Source: Halobacillus campisalis (GTDB lineage: Bacteria > Bacillota > Bacilli > Bacillales > Halobacillaceae). Taken from it: a stretch of 64,000 bases of DNA. Where the stretch lies: assembly GCF_030345335.1 (NCBI RefSeq), contig NZ_JAPVRC010000007.1:1-64000 (forward strand), in the 5' to 3' direction. Below are positions 44,629 to 54,405 of the stretch, piece after piece; positions within the stretch are counted from its first letter, which is position 1; every line of letters starts with the position of its first letter. Below the pieces are notes generated by a model. It was given only the letters and a program-made list of their open reading frames with translations, made no database searches and was not told the origin of the DNA. The position numbers and the translations under genes are program-made.

Positions 44629-44668
44629 AAAAACGAAGTCTTTGGGGTTATGCCCAAAGCTTCGTTTC
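44629..44668 (-). terminator. Intrinsic terminator between the two acyl-CoA dehydrogenase genes
   Basis: A long stem of AACGAAG-CTTTGGG with CCCAAAG-CTTCGTT (one mismatch/bulge). TTTTTATT follows on the minus strand. It ends the liv-acd unit; the next gene would then need its own promoter, and AT-rich TATATT-like hexamers follow. Confidence 0.85.
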
Positions 44669-44673
44669 TACCT

Positions 44674-45894
44674 CTAGCTTTTCCCTCTAACAGAAACCTC
44701 TTCTTTTTCAAAAGACCAGGCTGGCAATGAGTTATCCAGCTGTTTATCCGATCGATAACCGAGTAAATATTCAGCTTGCATAATGGTATGAATTTCTCGG
44801 GTTCCTTCATAAATGACAGGCGCTTTCGAATTTCTCAAAAATCTTTCCACAGGATAATCGTGAGAGTAACCGTAAGCTCCATGTATTTGTACAGCATCAT
44901 TAGCTGCTTCATTAGCGAAATCACATGCCTGCCATTTTGCTAATGATGTTTCCCTCGTATTTCGCCTGCCTTGATTTTTCAGTTCACCTGCGCGAAATAC
45001 CAGCAAGCGGGACATTTGATATCCTGCTTCCATTTTAGCGAGCATTTGCTGGACTAATTGGTGTTTCCCGATTTCCTTCCCAAATGTTTCTCTTTCATGA
45101 CAATATTGGACACTTTCTTCGATGCAGGCTTGTATTTGTCCGCAAGCTCCGGCTGCTACGGTAAACCGTCCGTTATCTAATGCCGCCATAGCTATTTTGA
45201 ATCCTTCTCCTTCTTTTCCAAGCAGGTTCTCTTCAGGTACTTTTACATTGTCAAAAAATAATTCTCCCGTATTGCCCGCTCGAATACCTAGTTTGCCTTT
45301 GATCGCTTGTGATGAAAATCCTGGCATAGTCCTCTCTATAATGAATGCTGAAATACCTTTGTGTTTTTTAGTTTTATCTGTATAGGCAAAAACTAAAAAA
45401 TGATCAGCATAGTCACATAGGGAAATCCACGTTTTTTGTCCATTGAGAACGTAAGAGTCCCCATTTTTCACAGCTGTAGTTTGTAAGGAGGCGACATCAG
45501 ACCCCGCGTTTGGTTCAGTTAATCCGAAAGCTCCGACCTTTTCTCCCTTAGCTTGCGGGATAAGATATTTTTCTTTTTGAGCCTCGTTTCCCCATTGTAG
45601 TAATGTCATGCTGTTTAACCCTGTATGCACAGAAACTGCTGTCCTGAACGCTGTATCACCTCTCTCCAGCTCTTCGCAGACGATAGCTAGTGTATTATAA
45701 TCCATCCCGCTGCCTCCGTACTTTTCCGGAATACATACTCCCATCAAATCCAGCTGAGCAAGTCTTTTTAGAATAGACGGTTCGAAATGCCCTTCAGCAT
45801 CCCATTCTTGGATATAAGGATTGATCTCTTTATCAACGAACTGCCGAACAACTTTTCTGACCATCTCCTGCTCGTCGCTTAATTCAAAGTGCAC
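44674..45894 (-). CDS. Acyl-CoA dehydrogenase
   Basis: A 406-aa acyl-CoA dehydrogenase with AFGLTEPNAGSDVASL, CHERETFGKEIGKHQ and the catalytic glutamate in VIYEGTREIH. The C-terminal tail past the last helix is longer than in the neighbouring paralogue. It directly follows the Liv-type binding protein gene and ends at a strong terminator. The substrate chain is not readable. Confidence 0.9.
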   Translation of the reverse strand: MHFELSDEQEMVRKVVRQFVDKEINPYIQEWDAEGHFEPSILKRLAQLDLMGVCIPEKYGGSGMDYNTLAIVCEELERGDTAFRTAVSVHTGLNSMTLLQWGNEAQKEKYLIPQAKGEKVGAFGLTEPNAGSDVASLQTTAVKNGDSYVLNGQKTWISLCDYADHFLVFAYTDKTKKHKGISAFIIERTMPGFSSQAIKGKLGIRAGNTGELFFDNVKVPEENLLGKEGEGFKIAMAALDNGRFTVAAGACGQIQACIEESVQYCHERETFGKEIGKHQLVQQMLAKMEAGYQMSRLLVFRAGELKNQGRRNTRETSLAKWQACDFANEAANDAVQIHGAYGYSHDYPVERFLRNSKAPVIYEGTREIHTIMQAEYLLGYRSDKQLDNSLPAWSFEKEEVSVRGKS

Positions 45895-45945
45895 GGTATC
45901 ACCCTTTCCATTTTGATTCTTCCAATCAAAAGCTTTAAGGTTGCT

Positions 45946-47181
45946 TTATTCATCTACTTCTATTGCAATGACCTCGCCATCCTCTATTGCGACAATACGC
46001 GTTTCTGTTCTAAATCCTCCGTCTTCACCAATCTCAGGTATCGTATACACTTGTTTATCTTCCGGTAATTGCTCGAGTCCAGCCTGCATGCTAGATCGAA
46101 TAGCCTCGGGATCATCGACAGTTCCTGCTTCCTTCATCGCTTCCATAAATATATAAAGGGAAACATAGTGGAAACCAGCTTCAGAGCCTGGATCCTCATC
46201 GTATTCATTACGGTATTTTTCTACGAATTCATCCGTACCAGGATAACCTGAATCTACTAGAGGGGTTACTCCAACGGAACCTTCGAACAATTCATAGGAA
46301 TCCTCTTCCGCCACTTTTCTCATCTCATCAAGCTTTGCCTGATCCATAACAATAAATCCGCCTTCAAACCCTAGCTCTCTTGCCTGTTTGGCTAATTTAG
46401 CAGTCGGTTCAGAAGGTCCGCCAATAAACAAAACATCCGGATCATTTTCTAAGGCGTTCGTCACAATAGTAAAGAAATCTGTTTCCTTGGAAAAATCAAT
46501 AGAAGAATCGTACACGACTTCTCCTCCCGCTTCTTCCCAGTGAGGGAGCAATTCTTCAGCCCAATCTTTTCCATACTGGGAAGCTGTCGGCAGTGCAGCC
46601 AGCTTCTCTCCAAATCGTTCCATAGAATACTCAGTAAAAGGTTCTACATATACGTCATAACGAGGCGGAATCCTGACTGTAAGAGAGTTTCCTGCTTCAG
46701 TTACCGCTGGCTCACTTGTATAAGCACCTATAAGAAAATTGTCCTCCTCATTGAATACCTGCATTGCATTAATCCCGCCACTGTGAGGCGCATAAATAAT
46801 AGGTGTCTGATTTTCTTGTACGAGCCGCTTGGCATTAGATGCAGTTTCGTTTGGCAGATACTTATCATCTAAAGGAACTAAATTAAACTTGTAAGTCTGT
46901 CCATTAACATCGAATCCTCCACCATCATTAATTTCTTCTGCAGCCAGCTTCATCCCGTTCAAAGACCTTTCACCATAGTAAGCAGCCGCTCCACTCAAAG
47001 GACCACTAAAACCAATATTGACGACCTCCTCGCCTTCTTCAGTTTCAGGCTCTTCGACTTCTGTATCAGCCTCTGTTTCTTCTTCACTTGAAGCATCGTT
47101 AGACGTGTTTTCAATACACCCTGTCAAAACGAGTACGAAGGACAACATAATAAGGAAAGCTAATAACCGTAACAATTTCAT
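45946..47181 (-). CDS. Liv-type ABC transporter substrate-binding lipoprotein
   Basis: A 411-aa lipoprotein with lipobox LTGC (Cys22) and a very acidic linker (repeated Glu/Asp/Thr to about residue 55), then a two-lobed type I periplasmic-binding fold starting VVNIGFSGPLSGAAAYYGE. It belongs to the branched-chain amino acid (HAAT) family, which also binds amides, urea and aromatic or aliphatic carboxylates. The surrounding acyl-CoA genes suggest a carboxylic acid ligand. GGGAGGAAAA precedes the ATG. It lies 81 bp downstream of livF. Confidence 0.9.
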   Translation of the reverse strand: MKLLRLLAFLIMLSFVLVLTGCIENTSNDASSEEETEADTEVEEPETEEGEEVVNIGFSGPLSGAAAYYGERSLNGMKLAAEEINDGGGFDVNGQTYKFNLVPLDDKYLPNETASNAKRLVQENQTPIIYAPHSGGINAMQVFNEEDNFLIGAYTSEPAVTEAGNSLTVRIPPRYDVYVEPFTEYSMERFGEKLAALPTASQYGKDWAEELLPHWEEAGGEVVYDSSIDFSKETDFFTIVTNALENDPDVLFIGGPSEPTAKLAKQARELGFEGGFIVMDQAKLDEMRKVAEEDSYELFEGSVGVTPLVDSGYPGTDEFVEKYRNEYDEDPGSEAGFHYVSLYIFMEAMKEAGTVDDPEAIRSSMQAGLEQLPEDKQVYTIPEIGEDGGFRTETRIVAIEDGEVIAIEVDE

Positions 47182-47262
47182 TTACTTTTCCTCCCGTTTA
47201 ATGGTATTCGCTTAGAGTCGACTGCCTTGAATAATTCTCTTTCCCTTTACAGTTGATTATCT

Positions 47263-47970
47263 TCAAGCACCAATATAAGCCTTACGCACAGAATCATTAG
47301 TGAGTAGCTCGTTAGAAGATCCTTTTACCACAATCGAACCACTTTCAAAAACATAGCCTCTATCAGCTATTTTCAATGCCGCATTGGCATTTTGCTCAGC
47401 TAGCAAAACCGTGGTCCCTTCTTCATTTATCTTTTGAATAACATCAAACATTTGTTCAACAATCAAAGGAGCTAAACCAATTGAGGGTTCATCCAGAAGA
47501 AGAAGCTTCGGTCTGGACATCAAGGATCTGCCGATAGCAAGCATCTGCTGCTGCCCGCCACTAAGTGAACCTGCAGCACTCTCTTTCTTTTCCTCCAAGA
47601 TCGGAAATAATTCATACACGTGACCAAGTGACTTTTTCACTTCTGCTTTCTTACGGCGATGAACATATGCCCCCATGATTAAGTTTTCATAGACGGTCAT
47701 CCTGTCAAATAATTCCCTGCCTTCTGCACATTGGACGATGCCTGCTTTGACAATGCGATCCGGGGACTTCTTCTTAATAGAAGAGCCGTTGAACAGAATG
47801 TCACCGTCGCTCCATTTTTCAATACCACTGATCGCTTTAAAAACTGTGCTTTTCCCGGCTCCGTTCGCTCCTAGTAAAACGACCAATTCTCCTTCATTCA
47901 CTTCAATATCAACGTTTTTAATCGCTGTAAAACTTCCATAATCCACGGATAACCCAGCAAGCTTAAGCAC
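47263..47970 (-). CDS. livF: Liv-type ABC transporter ATP-binding protein LivF
   Basis: A 235-aa ATPase with Walker A LLGANGAGKST, signature SLSGGQQQML and Walker B LLLLDEPSIGLAP. The GTG at 47970 is 7 bp after GGAGG and overlaps the livG stop by 8 bp. The more upstream in-frame starts would collide with the ribosome site. It energises the importer with LivG. Confidence 0.92.
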   Translation of the reverse strand: MLKLAGLSVDYGSFTAIKNVDIEVNEGELVVLLGANGAGKSTVFKAISGIEKWSDGDILFNGSSIKKKSPDRIVKAGIVQCAEGRELFDRMTVYENLIMGAYVHRRKKAEVKKSLGHVYELFPILEEKKESAAGSLSGGQQQMLAIGRSLMSRPKLLLLDEPSIGLAPLIVEQMFDVIQKINEEGTTVLLAEQNANAALKIADRGYVFESGSIVVKGSSNELLTNDSVRKAYIGA

Positions 47971-48727
47971 TAGCATCGCCTCCCAAGTACGCTTCAATGA
48001 CATCCTGATTGTTCATTATCTCTTCAGATGAACCTTCAGCTATTTTTTCCCCATAGTTTAAAACCATGATCTTGTCTGCAAGCTTCATAATCATTTGCAT
48101 TTTGTGTTCGATAAGACATACCGTAATGCCTCGCTTAACCATTTTCTTCATGAGTTCTGCCAGTCCTTCGGTTTCCCCAGAGTTTATCCCTGCAGCTGGC
48201 TCATCTAGAAACACGACTTCAGGATCGGTAGCCAGAGCTAATGCAAAAGCTACACGCTTTTTTTCTTCCTGAGTGATGTTGCCGGCCAGCTGATCTGTTA
48301 TGTTCGTCAAACCGACAAAATCTAATACTTCCATCGCTTTATCTTTACACTTCTTCTCTTCTTTCTTATAGCGCTTTGTTCTTAACACAGCGTCCAATAA
48401 GTTGTATTTCGTCCGAAGACGATGGCCGACAATAACGTTGTCCAATACCGTGGCTTGTTCAAAAAGATTCGTCGTTTGGAACGTCCGGGCTACACCTAGT
48501 TCAGCAATTTTATTCGGCGGAAGCTTGGTGATATCCTTTCCCCTATAAATAACCTGTCCCGAGGTAGGAATGTAAGAACCACTGACTAGGTTAAAAAAAG
48601 TGGACTTGCCTGCCCCGTTAGGTCCGATAATCGCATTGATTTTCCCTTTTTCAATTTCAAAATCAACATCTTTCACTGCTGTCAGACCACCGAACTGTTT
48701 CGTTAAATTCCTGGTTTCTATGAGCAT
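47963..48727 (-). CDS. livG: Liv-type ABC transporter ATP-binding protein LivG
   Basis: A 254-aa ATPase with Walker [12 protein letters not shown] and Walker [13 protein letters not shown]. The signature region reads [14 protein letters not shown] where family members usually have LSxGxQRRLEIA, so the ABC signature is atypical (no SGG). AAGGAGGG precedes the ATG, three bases after livM. Confidence 0.9.
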   Translation of the reverse strand: MLIETRNLTKQFGGLTAVKDVDFEIEKGKINAIIGPNGAGKSTFFNLVSGSYIPTSGQVIYRGKDITKLPPNKIAELGVARTFQTTNLFEQATVLDNVIVGHRLRTKYNLLDAVLRTKRYKKEEKKCKDKAMEVLDFVGLTNITDQLAGNITQEEKKRVAFALALATDPEVVFLDEPAAGINSGETEGLAELMKKMVKRGITVCLIEHKMQMIMKLADKIMVLNYGEKIAEGSSEEIMNNQDVIEAYLGGDASA

Positions 48728-48730
48728 CCG

Positions 48731-49762
48731 TTATCCCTCCTTCACTTTGTCTTCTCGCACATCTTTTGAATCGGAATAGGTACTCTTCCATTTTTCTGCC
48801 GGTGTTTTCTTCTTTTTATTGAACCATTTCATTTTCCACTCACTGACCATCCCTACAATACCTCTAGGGTAAAATATGATGATCAAGGTCAGCATCGGCC
48901 CAAAAATCAACATGCGGTAATCTTGTAAAAATTGAAGTGACTGGGAAACGGAAACAATTAAAATTGTTCCAACAACCGGACCCGCTAACGTTCCGATTCC
49001 CCCGACAAGTAAATACGTAAGTAAATCAAAGATAATCGCCGTATATCCAATATCGGGACCGATAAATCGAATGAAAGATGCATATAACGCCCCAGCTAGT
49101 CCCGCAAAAAAAGTGGAAAGGACAAAAACGGTTAACTTGTTTTTCATAGTTGAAATGCCGATCGTTTGAGCAAGTTCTTCACTGTTTCTAATTGCTATGA
49201 ACGTACGGCCAGTAAGAGAGTGCACAATCCGGTACATGACGAGAACTGTCGCTAATAGAAAGAATAAGATGAGATAGTATTGTGAGGTGGCACTCTGGAA
49301 GGATATTGGACCAATATTTGACGGTGCCGGAATGCCGATCAAGCCACGAACTCCTCCTGTTAAGCTATCCCACTTATCGATAACGAGATAGATGACATAT
49401 CCGACGCATAACGTGTAAATCGCAAAAAAGTGCTCCCTGGTTCTAAGGGCAATCAATCCAATTAGAAATCCAATTCCGCTAGTAATGATGCATGCTAAAA
49501 TCAAAGCCACCCAATAATTAAGACCGACTTTAACAGTCAACAAGCCTAATGCATAAGCTCCAATAGCGAAAAAACCGGCATGGGCAAGCGATAAATACCC
49601 AGTATAACCTGCTAAAATATTCAATCCATAAACCGCAATACTCCAAATGAACGATAACGTCAAAATATGAAGCCAATACTCATTTTGGATAATAAACGGG
49701 ATGACCATGGCGCCGATGATCAAGGCAATCAATGCGATGCTTTTTTTAGTCATTGCCGGCAC
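48731..49762 (-). CDS. livM: Liv-type ABC transporter permease LivM
   Basis: A 343-aa permease with about 9 membrane segments, the [19 protein letters not shown] entry motif and the EAA-like [19 protein letters not shown] loop. The start is GTG at 49762, 8 bp after AAGGAGGG, abutting the livH stop. The charged C-terminal tail is longer than usual. Confidence 0.9.
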   Translation of the reverse strand: MPAMTKKSIALIALIIGAMVIPFIIQNEYWLHILTLSFIWSIAVYGLNILAGYTGYLSLAHAGFFAIGAYALGLLTVKVGLNYWVALILACIITSGIGFLIGLIALRTREHFFAIYTLCVGYVIYLVIDKWDSLTGGVRGLIGIPAPSNIGPISFQSATSQYYLILFFLLATVLVMYRIVHSLTGRTFIAIRNSEELAQTIGISTMKNKLTVFVLSTFFAGLAGALYASFIRFIGPDIGYTAIIFDLLTYLLVGGIGTLAGPVVGTILIVSVSQSLQFLQDYRMLIFGPMLTLIIIFYPRGIVGMVSEWKMKWFNKKKKTPAEKWKSTYSDSKDVREDKVKEG

Positions 49763-50626
49763 TTAAAATCCCTCCTTCGAAAACAATCCTTTTGGTTTGA
49801 AGGACAGAATGATGATAAGTAATACGAAAGCTATAACATCCTTATAATCATTGGATATATATGTGGCCCCAAGGCTTTCTGTGAACCCGAGAATATACCC
49901 TCCCAGGATCGCTCCTGGTACACTCCCCATCCCACCGAGGATGATGATGACAAATGCCTTTAAAATAACAAGATGCCCCATCCCTGGAAAAACTAGATTG
50001 ATAGGAGCAGACAAAGAGGCGGCGATAGCTGCTAACCCGCCAGAAATCAAAAAGGTGAGCATTGCCACTTTATTTGTATTGATCCCTACTAGATGTGCCC
50101 CTTTACGGTTTTGTGCCATAGCTATAATAGTCGATCCCATAAAGGTCTTTTTCAAAAAGAGATAGAGAAGAATCATGACTACGATCGCCCCGACATTTAT
50201 CAACACTCGCTGCATCGTCAATGTTGTACCGAACACGTTAACGACCTCTCCATAAGGAGTACTCATCGTGCGATAGTCCGCTCCCCAGACTAATTGAGCT
50301 AACGCTTCAAGAAACAGTAGAATTCCTATGGCTGCGATTTTGTCATGAATAGGCGGCGCATTTTTCAGTGGGTTAAAAACAAGGCGTTCCATCAATACTC
50401 CCAGCAAACCGACAACGACTATCGAAATGGCGATTGCCAGCCAATAGTTGAAATTCCACAGAAGCATCGAAGTAAGAGTCACATAAGCACCGAGCATGTA
50501 TAAGGCTCCATGAGCAAAGTTGGGAATGTGTAAAATTCCATAAACAAGGGTCAGACCTAAAGCAACCAGGCTGTAAACACTTCCTATGGTTAACCCATTA
50601 AAAAGCTGCTGCGTGAGAATATCCAT
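49763..50626 (-). CDS. livH: Liv-type ABC transporter permease LivH
   Basis: A 287-aa permease with about 8 membrane segments; GLTLVYGILHIPNFAHGALYMLGAY and the EAA-type loop AMAQNRKGAHLVGINTNKVA mark the LivH family. AAAGGGGTAG precedes the ATG. First gene of the liv unit; a TetR-type operator copy lies 55 bp upstream. Confidence 0.9.
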   Translation of the reverse strand: MDILTQQLFNGLTIGSVYSLVALGLTLVYGILHIPNFAHGALYMLGAYVTLTSMLLWNFNYWLAIAISIVVVGLLGVLMERLVFNPLKNAPPIHDKIAAIGILLFLEALAQLVWGADYRTMSTPYGEVVNVFGTTLTMQRVLINVGAIVVMILLYLFLKKTFMGSTIIAMAQNRKGAHLVGINTNKVAMLTFLISGGLAAIAASLSAPINLVFPGMGHLVILKAFVIIILGGMGSVPGAILGGYILGFTESLGATYISNDYKDVIAFVLLIIILSFKPKGLFSKEGF

Positions 50627-50680
50627 TCAACTACCCCTTTGGCCTCACGAATAAGCGGGAGGTGATATTCATCTAACACC

Positions 50681-50697
50681 TACTGAATAGTTAGTAT
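50681..50697 (-). promoter_or_regulatory. TetR-type operator, copy C (ahead of livH)
   Basis: TACTGAATAGTTAGTAT shares the ACTGAnTAGTnAGTAT pattern with sites at 53678 and 59382 and is an imperfect palindrome. It lies between the acyl-CoA ligase end and livH, where it can control the transporter unit. Confidence 0.7.
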
Positions 50698-50746
50698 GTA
50701 TTAGGTGAAAAGACTAACTCTGAATCCTCCGCGTATTAGCAATGCC

Positions 50747-52426
50747 TTATTTTTTTGTTTCCTCGAATCGCACCACTTCTTCCTCCTGAAGCTTACGCCA
50801 CAAAATCTTTCCGCTGGCCGTTGTAGGAAATTCCTCTCTGAATTCAACTATACGAGGATATTTATAGGCAGCCATCTGCTGTTTCGACCACTCTATGATT
50901 TCCTGTTCAGAAATCTCGCCTTTGTAACCTTTATTTAAAATGATAAATGCTTTGATCTCTTCTCCTTTCCGTGGATCAGGTATACCTACGACACACGCTT
51001 GTTCAACTGCCTCATGGTTATACAAACTAGTCTCAACCTCTGTAGGCCAAACATTGTAACCCGAGGCATTGATCATACGTTTTACACGATCAACAATGAA
51101 GAAATACCCCTCCTCGTCAACACGGCCAATATCTCCAGTTCTAAAGAATGATTTTCCATCAATCTCAATAAAAGCGCTTTCATTTTCCTCGTCCCTGTTA
51201 TAATATCCGATCATCACCTGGGGGCCATGAACTACAATCTCTCCAATCTCTCCAATTTCTCCAGGTTCCTTTTCACTTTGATCGACTGGATCTATAATTC
51301 TTGAATCCACATCAAAAGATGGGATGCCTAAGCACTGCATTTTTGGCCGTTCAGGCGGGTTGAAGTGGGTTTGAGCAATGGTTTCAGATAGACCATACCC
51401 TTCCGTAAATTCTAAACCCGATAATTTAAAAAGCTTCTCTCCGAGGGCCTTAGGAAAAGCAGCTCCTCCTCCAGAAATTCCAATTAAGGTTGTTAGATCT
51501 TCAGGTTGTAATTCAGGATTGGCAAGGAAATCAACGAGCATAGTGCTTATCGTTACCCAATGAGTACACTTCTGTTCTCTAATTAATTTCCGAGCCGTCT
51601 CACGGTCCCATCTCGTCATGATCACCATCGTACTACCGCTGAAAATAGGCATATGCATACTGTGGACCATTCCCGTTACATGAAATAATGGTAAAGTCAT
51701 CAGGCTTTTTGATCTTGAGGTTAGGCGTGACCAATGAGATGCACCTACTGTATTTGCCTGAACGGTTCGGTTCGTATGCATACATCCTTTAGGCAATCCT
51801 GTCGTACCAGAAGTATAAGGAAGAACCGCCAGATCATCAGCTTCTAATCGTTGATCATGTGGTTGGATATTCGAACGGATAGCATCTTTCCACAGAAAGA
51901 AGTTCTCATTATGAAAGACTGCCGGGGGAGCTAGTGCTTCCTGAGGTATATCTTTTTCCTCACCTGTATAATCTGAATATGAAGCAATAATTAATTGTCC
52001 AAGAGTGGTCTTATTTATTAAAGGCTGGACTTCTTCTGAAAGTTCCTGACCAATGATCCCATTTCGAATCTCACAATCTTTAACATAAAATTCAAGTTCA
52101 TTCGACTTCAGCATAGGATTGACTGGGACTACTACGGCTCCAGCTCTTAGTATGGCATAAAAACTTATAACGAACTGAGGTGAGTTCTGCATGAATAAAA
52201 GAACCTTCTCACCGCTAGTCACTCCAAGATGTTGCTGTAAGTATCCCGCCAGACTCTCCACCTCTTGAAGCAGCTCACGGTAAGATATGGAGTGCCCATA
52301 GTAATAAATCGCCTCATGGTCAGGGTACCTGGCAGCTGATACTGTCAGATTGTCATATAAAGAGTTTTCGGGAATGGTCAATGATTTTGTAACGTTCGGC
52401 CAAAATTCATAATGCTTCGTCTGCAT
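50747..52426 (-). CDS. AMP-dependent acyl-CoA ligase
   Basis: A 559-aa adenylate-forming enzyme that activates a carboxylic acid with ATP and CoA. Visible motifs are the AMP-binding loop LPYTSGTTGLPKGCMHTN (about residues 190-207), GYGLSET, and the C-terminal hinge region FRTGDIGRVDEEGYFFIVDRVKRMI followed by the catalytic lysine region ASGKILWRKL. It resembles medium/long-chain fatty-acyl-CoA ligases. AAGGAGAGGG precedes the ATG. Third gene after the thioesterase and an SDR. Confidence 0.92.
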   Translation of the reverse strand: MQTKHYEFWPNVTKSLTIPENSLYDNLTVSAARYPDHEAIYYYGHSISYRELLQEVESLAGYLQQHLGVTSGEKVLLFMQNSPQFVISFYAILRAGAVVVPVNPMLKSNELEFYVKDCEIRNGIIGQELSEEVQPLINKTTLGQLIIASYSDYTGEEKDIPQEALAPPAVFHNENFFLWKDAIRSNIQPHDQRLEADDLAVLPYTSGTTGLPKGCMHTNRTVQANTVGASHWSRLTSRSKSLMTLPLFHVTGMVHSMHMPIFSGSTMVIMTRWDRETARKLIREQKCTHWVTISTMLVDFLANPELQPEDLTTLIGISGGGAAFPKALGEKLFKLSGLEFTEGYGLSETIAQTHFNPPERPKMQCLGIPSFDVDSRIIDPVDQSEKEPGEIGEIGEIVVHGPQVMIGYYNRDEENESAFIEIDGKSFFRTGDIGRVDEEGYFFIVDRVKRMINASGYNVWPTEVETSLYNHEAVEQACVVGIPDPRKGEEIKAFIILNKGYKGEISEQEIIEWSKQQMAAYKYPRIVEFREEFPTTASGKILWRKLQEEEVVRFEETKK

Positions 52427-52466
52427 AAATAAATCCCTCTCCTTTTTAATGGCTTTTCCTATCTAA

Positions 52467-53234
52467 TTAAGTAATCATCCACCCTCCATCTACGAGTAAA
52501 TCTGTACCTGTCATGTATGAGGCTTCTTTTGAAGCTGCGAAGGAAATGACATTAGCGATTTCCTCAGGTTTTCCGACACGCCGCAATGCTGTATTCTTTA
52601 CAATTGCCTGTTCAAATCGTTTGTTCTTTAACCCTTCTTCTGTCAATGGTGTTTCTGCGAATCCAGGGGATACTGAATTCACACGCACTCCATGTGGAGC
52701 CATTTCTACAGCCAGTGCTTTAGTAAAGTTTATTACCGCTGCTTTTGAGGAACTATAGTGAGGAATCATTGCGCCCGCCTTATGACCGGATAGAGAAGCG
52801 ACGTTTATAATGGCACGGTTCTCCCCACTGTTGTTGTCTATCATGATTTTTCCTAATGCTTTGGAAACGAGAAAAACGCTCTTTGCATTCGTATCTTGAA
52901 TACGCCCCCATTCACTGGCAGGCAGGTCTAAGATAGTGGACGTACCCGAAGCCCCTGCGTTATTGATCAACACATGCAGAGTTCCATAATTTTGCGTTAT
53001 GAAATGAGCTAACTCTTCAACATCCTCTTCAGCCGTCACATCCGCTCGAAAGATTTCGGCCACGGGCTCGCTCAAAGAGGAATTGATTTGCTCAGCTGCT
53101 TTTTCCAGCTTAGAAACGGTCCGTCCGACAAGAACTACTCGTGCACCTTCAGCAGCCAAGCGAATAGCCGTCTGCTCCCCTATACCGCTTCCTGCTCCTG
53201 TAACTACTGCGGTAGAACCAGAAAATCTTCTCAC
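52467..53234 (-). CDS. SDR-family oxidoreductase
   Basis: A 255-aa classical short-chain dehydrogenase with TGAGSGIGEQ (about residues 12-21), NNAGASG, and the catalytic Ser and YSSSKAA motif. Probably oxidises a 3-hydroxyacyl-CoA or an alcohol intermediate in the acyl-CoA pathway. The GTG start at 53234 follows GGGGTGAT. It lies 15 bp after the thioesterase gene. Confidence 0.88.
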   Translation of the reverse strand: MRRFSGSTAVVTGAGSGIGEQTAIRLAAEGARVVLVGRTVSKLEKAAEQINSSLSEPVAEIFRADVTAEEDVEELAHFITQNYGTLHVLINNAGASGTSTILDLPASEWGRIQDTNAKSVFLVSKALGKIMIDNNSGENRAIINVASLSGHKAGAMIPHYSSSKAAVINFTKALAVEMAPHGVRVNSVSPGFAETPLTEEGLKNKRFEQAIVKNTALRRVGKPEEIANVISFAASKEASYMTGTDLLVDGGWMIT

Positions 53235-53249
53235 TTTATCACCCCAACT

Positions 53250-53651
53250 TTAATTTGTAACAAGCTGCTCCTCTAGAACTTCTCTTATTTCTGCAGCAAT
53301 AGCCTCGCTTCTTTGTTCCTCGTAATTGAAATGAACAATGGCGGCTTCTGCTTTAGCTATAATGTCCCCTGTTTCTTTCGCTTGAATCGAATGATTAAAG
53401 CGGAAACTTTTTGTACCTATACTCGATATCCATGTGAAGATCTCCAATTCCTGGTTGAAGTAAGCCTGACTTAAGAAGTCGCACTGAGTGGAAGCGATAA
53501 TAAATTGACCAAATGTCTGATGATCTTTCAGAATGTGTTGAAAGAACTTCCCGCGCGCTTCTTCTAAGTAAATGAAATAACTCGTATTATTCACGTGTCC
53601 TGCGGCATCGGTCTCACAAAACCTTACCGTGGTTTCTGTTACGTATTTCAC
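53250..53651 (-). CDS. Acyl-CoA thioesterase, 4HBT hotdog family
   Basis: A 133-aa hotdog-fold thioesterase with the 4-hydroxybenzoyl-CoA thioesterase signature RFCETDAAGHVNNTSYF (Asp is the family catalytic residue) near residues 10-26. The GTG at 53651 follows GGAGG by 8 bp; the earlier ATG overlaps that ribosome site. First gene of a three-gene unit (thioesterase, SDR, ligase). A TetR-type operator overlaps its TATAAT box. Confidence 0.87.
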   Translation of the reverse strand: MKYVTETTVRFCETDAAGHVNNTSYFIYLEEARGKFFQHILKDHQTFGQFIIASTQCDFLSQAYFNQELEIFTWISSIGTKSFRFNHSIQAKETGDIIAKAEAAIVHFNYEEQRSEAIAAEIREVLEEQLVTN

Positions 53652-53674
53652 GTTCAGCACCTCCATCCCGTTGA

Positions 53675-53695
53675 ATTATACTGACTAGTCAGCAT
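53675..53695 (-). promoter_or_regulatory. TetR-type operator, copy B, overlapping a TATAAT box
   Basis: ATACTGACTAGTCAGCAT (53678-53695) is a palindrome centred on CTAG with one mismatched pair. It overlaps a minus-strand TATAAT (53675-53680) 24 bp ahead of the thioesterase start. Repressor binding would occlude the promoter. Confidence 0.75.
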
Positions 53696-53727
53696 CTACA
53701 GGCCAACATGAAACATGGCCGAATGCT

Positions 53728-54297
53728 CTATTCTTTTTTGTTAATGCCATTTAAAATCATTTCAAGATAAATATCGGTCAATTGTTCATCAGAAACTTCA
53801 CCTTCTGGATGAAACCAGTAATAACTCCAGTTCGTCACCCCAAGAATTCCGCGTGTTATCATATCCGCATTCAAATTCTCCTGAAAGTATCCTTCCCTTA
53901 TTCCTTCTTCTACTATTTGCTGCACATTTTTTCGGAATAAGTCTCTTTTTTCCATGTTCTGTTCCAAATACTCAGGGGCAAGGTTACGCATTTCCCTGAA
54001 GAAAATCCTCGCGCTTTTCTTTTGATTCTGAATACTATGGATAAGCATAAAAATAGTTGCGCGAAGCTTAGCCCGGCTATCTTTTGACGGATCGTTAAGA
54101 ATTTCTTCCTGGGTTTTCAAAAGAAATTCAATATAGCCGAGGTGAATATCCCTGAGCAGCTCTTGTTTACTTTTGAAATAATAATAGAATGTTCCCTTAG
54201 TAACTTGAAGTTCGTTTGTAATATCTTCTATGGACGTTTCTGTGAAACCTTTTCTATCGAATAAATGGATACCAGAATGAATCAGCTTTTGTCTCAT
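53728..54297 (-). CDS. TetR/AcrR-family repressor of the acyl-CoA gene region
   Basis: A 189-aa TetR regulator: N-terminal helix-turn-helix (SIEDITNELQVTKGTFYYYFKSK, about residues 21-43) and a helical ligand domain. By analogy with FadR-type TetR repressors of Bacillus the ligand may be an acyl-CoA. GAGAGGAA precedes the ATG. Palindromes of one pattern (core ACTGACTAGT) lie ahead of three units in the cluster, one of them just after this gene, so it probably controls the whole acyl-CoA and Liv region. Confidence 0.88.
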   Translation of the reverse strand: MRQKLIHSGIHLFDRKGFTETSIEDITNELQVTKGTFYYYFKSKQELLRDIHLGYIEFLLKTQEEILNDPSKDSRAKLRATIFMLIHSIQNQKKSARIFFREMRNLAPEYLEQNMEKRDLFRKNVQQIVEEGIREGYFQENLNADMITRGILGVTNWSYYWFHPEGEVSDEQLTDIYLEMILNGINKKE

Positions 54298-54367
54298 GAA
54301 AAAATGTTCCTCTCATTTAAGTATGGTATAACTACTATGATGTCCTGCCTATAAACCCGGCGGTAAA

Positions 54368-54376
54368 ATTATATCA
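54368..54376 (-). promoter_or_regulatory. Extended -10 promoter of the TetR gene
   Basis: On the minus strand TGATATAAT, a perfect extended -10, about 70 bp ahead of the TetR start. The -35 region is weak. It suggests independent expression of the repressor downstream of the thiolase gene. Confidence 0.5.
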
Positions 54377-54405
54377 TACCTAAAAGCACAGTCTTTTCAG
54401 TAGAG

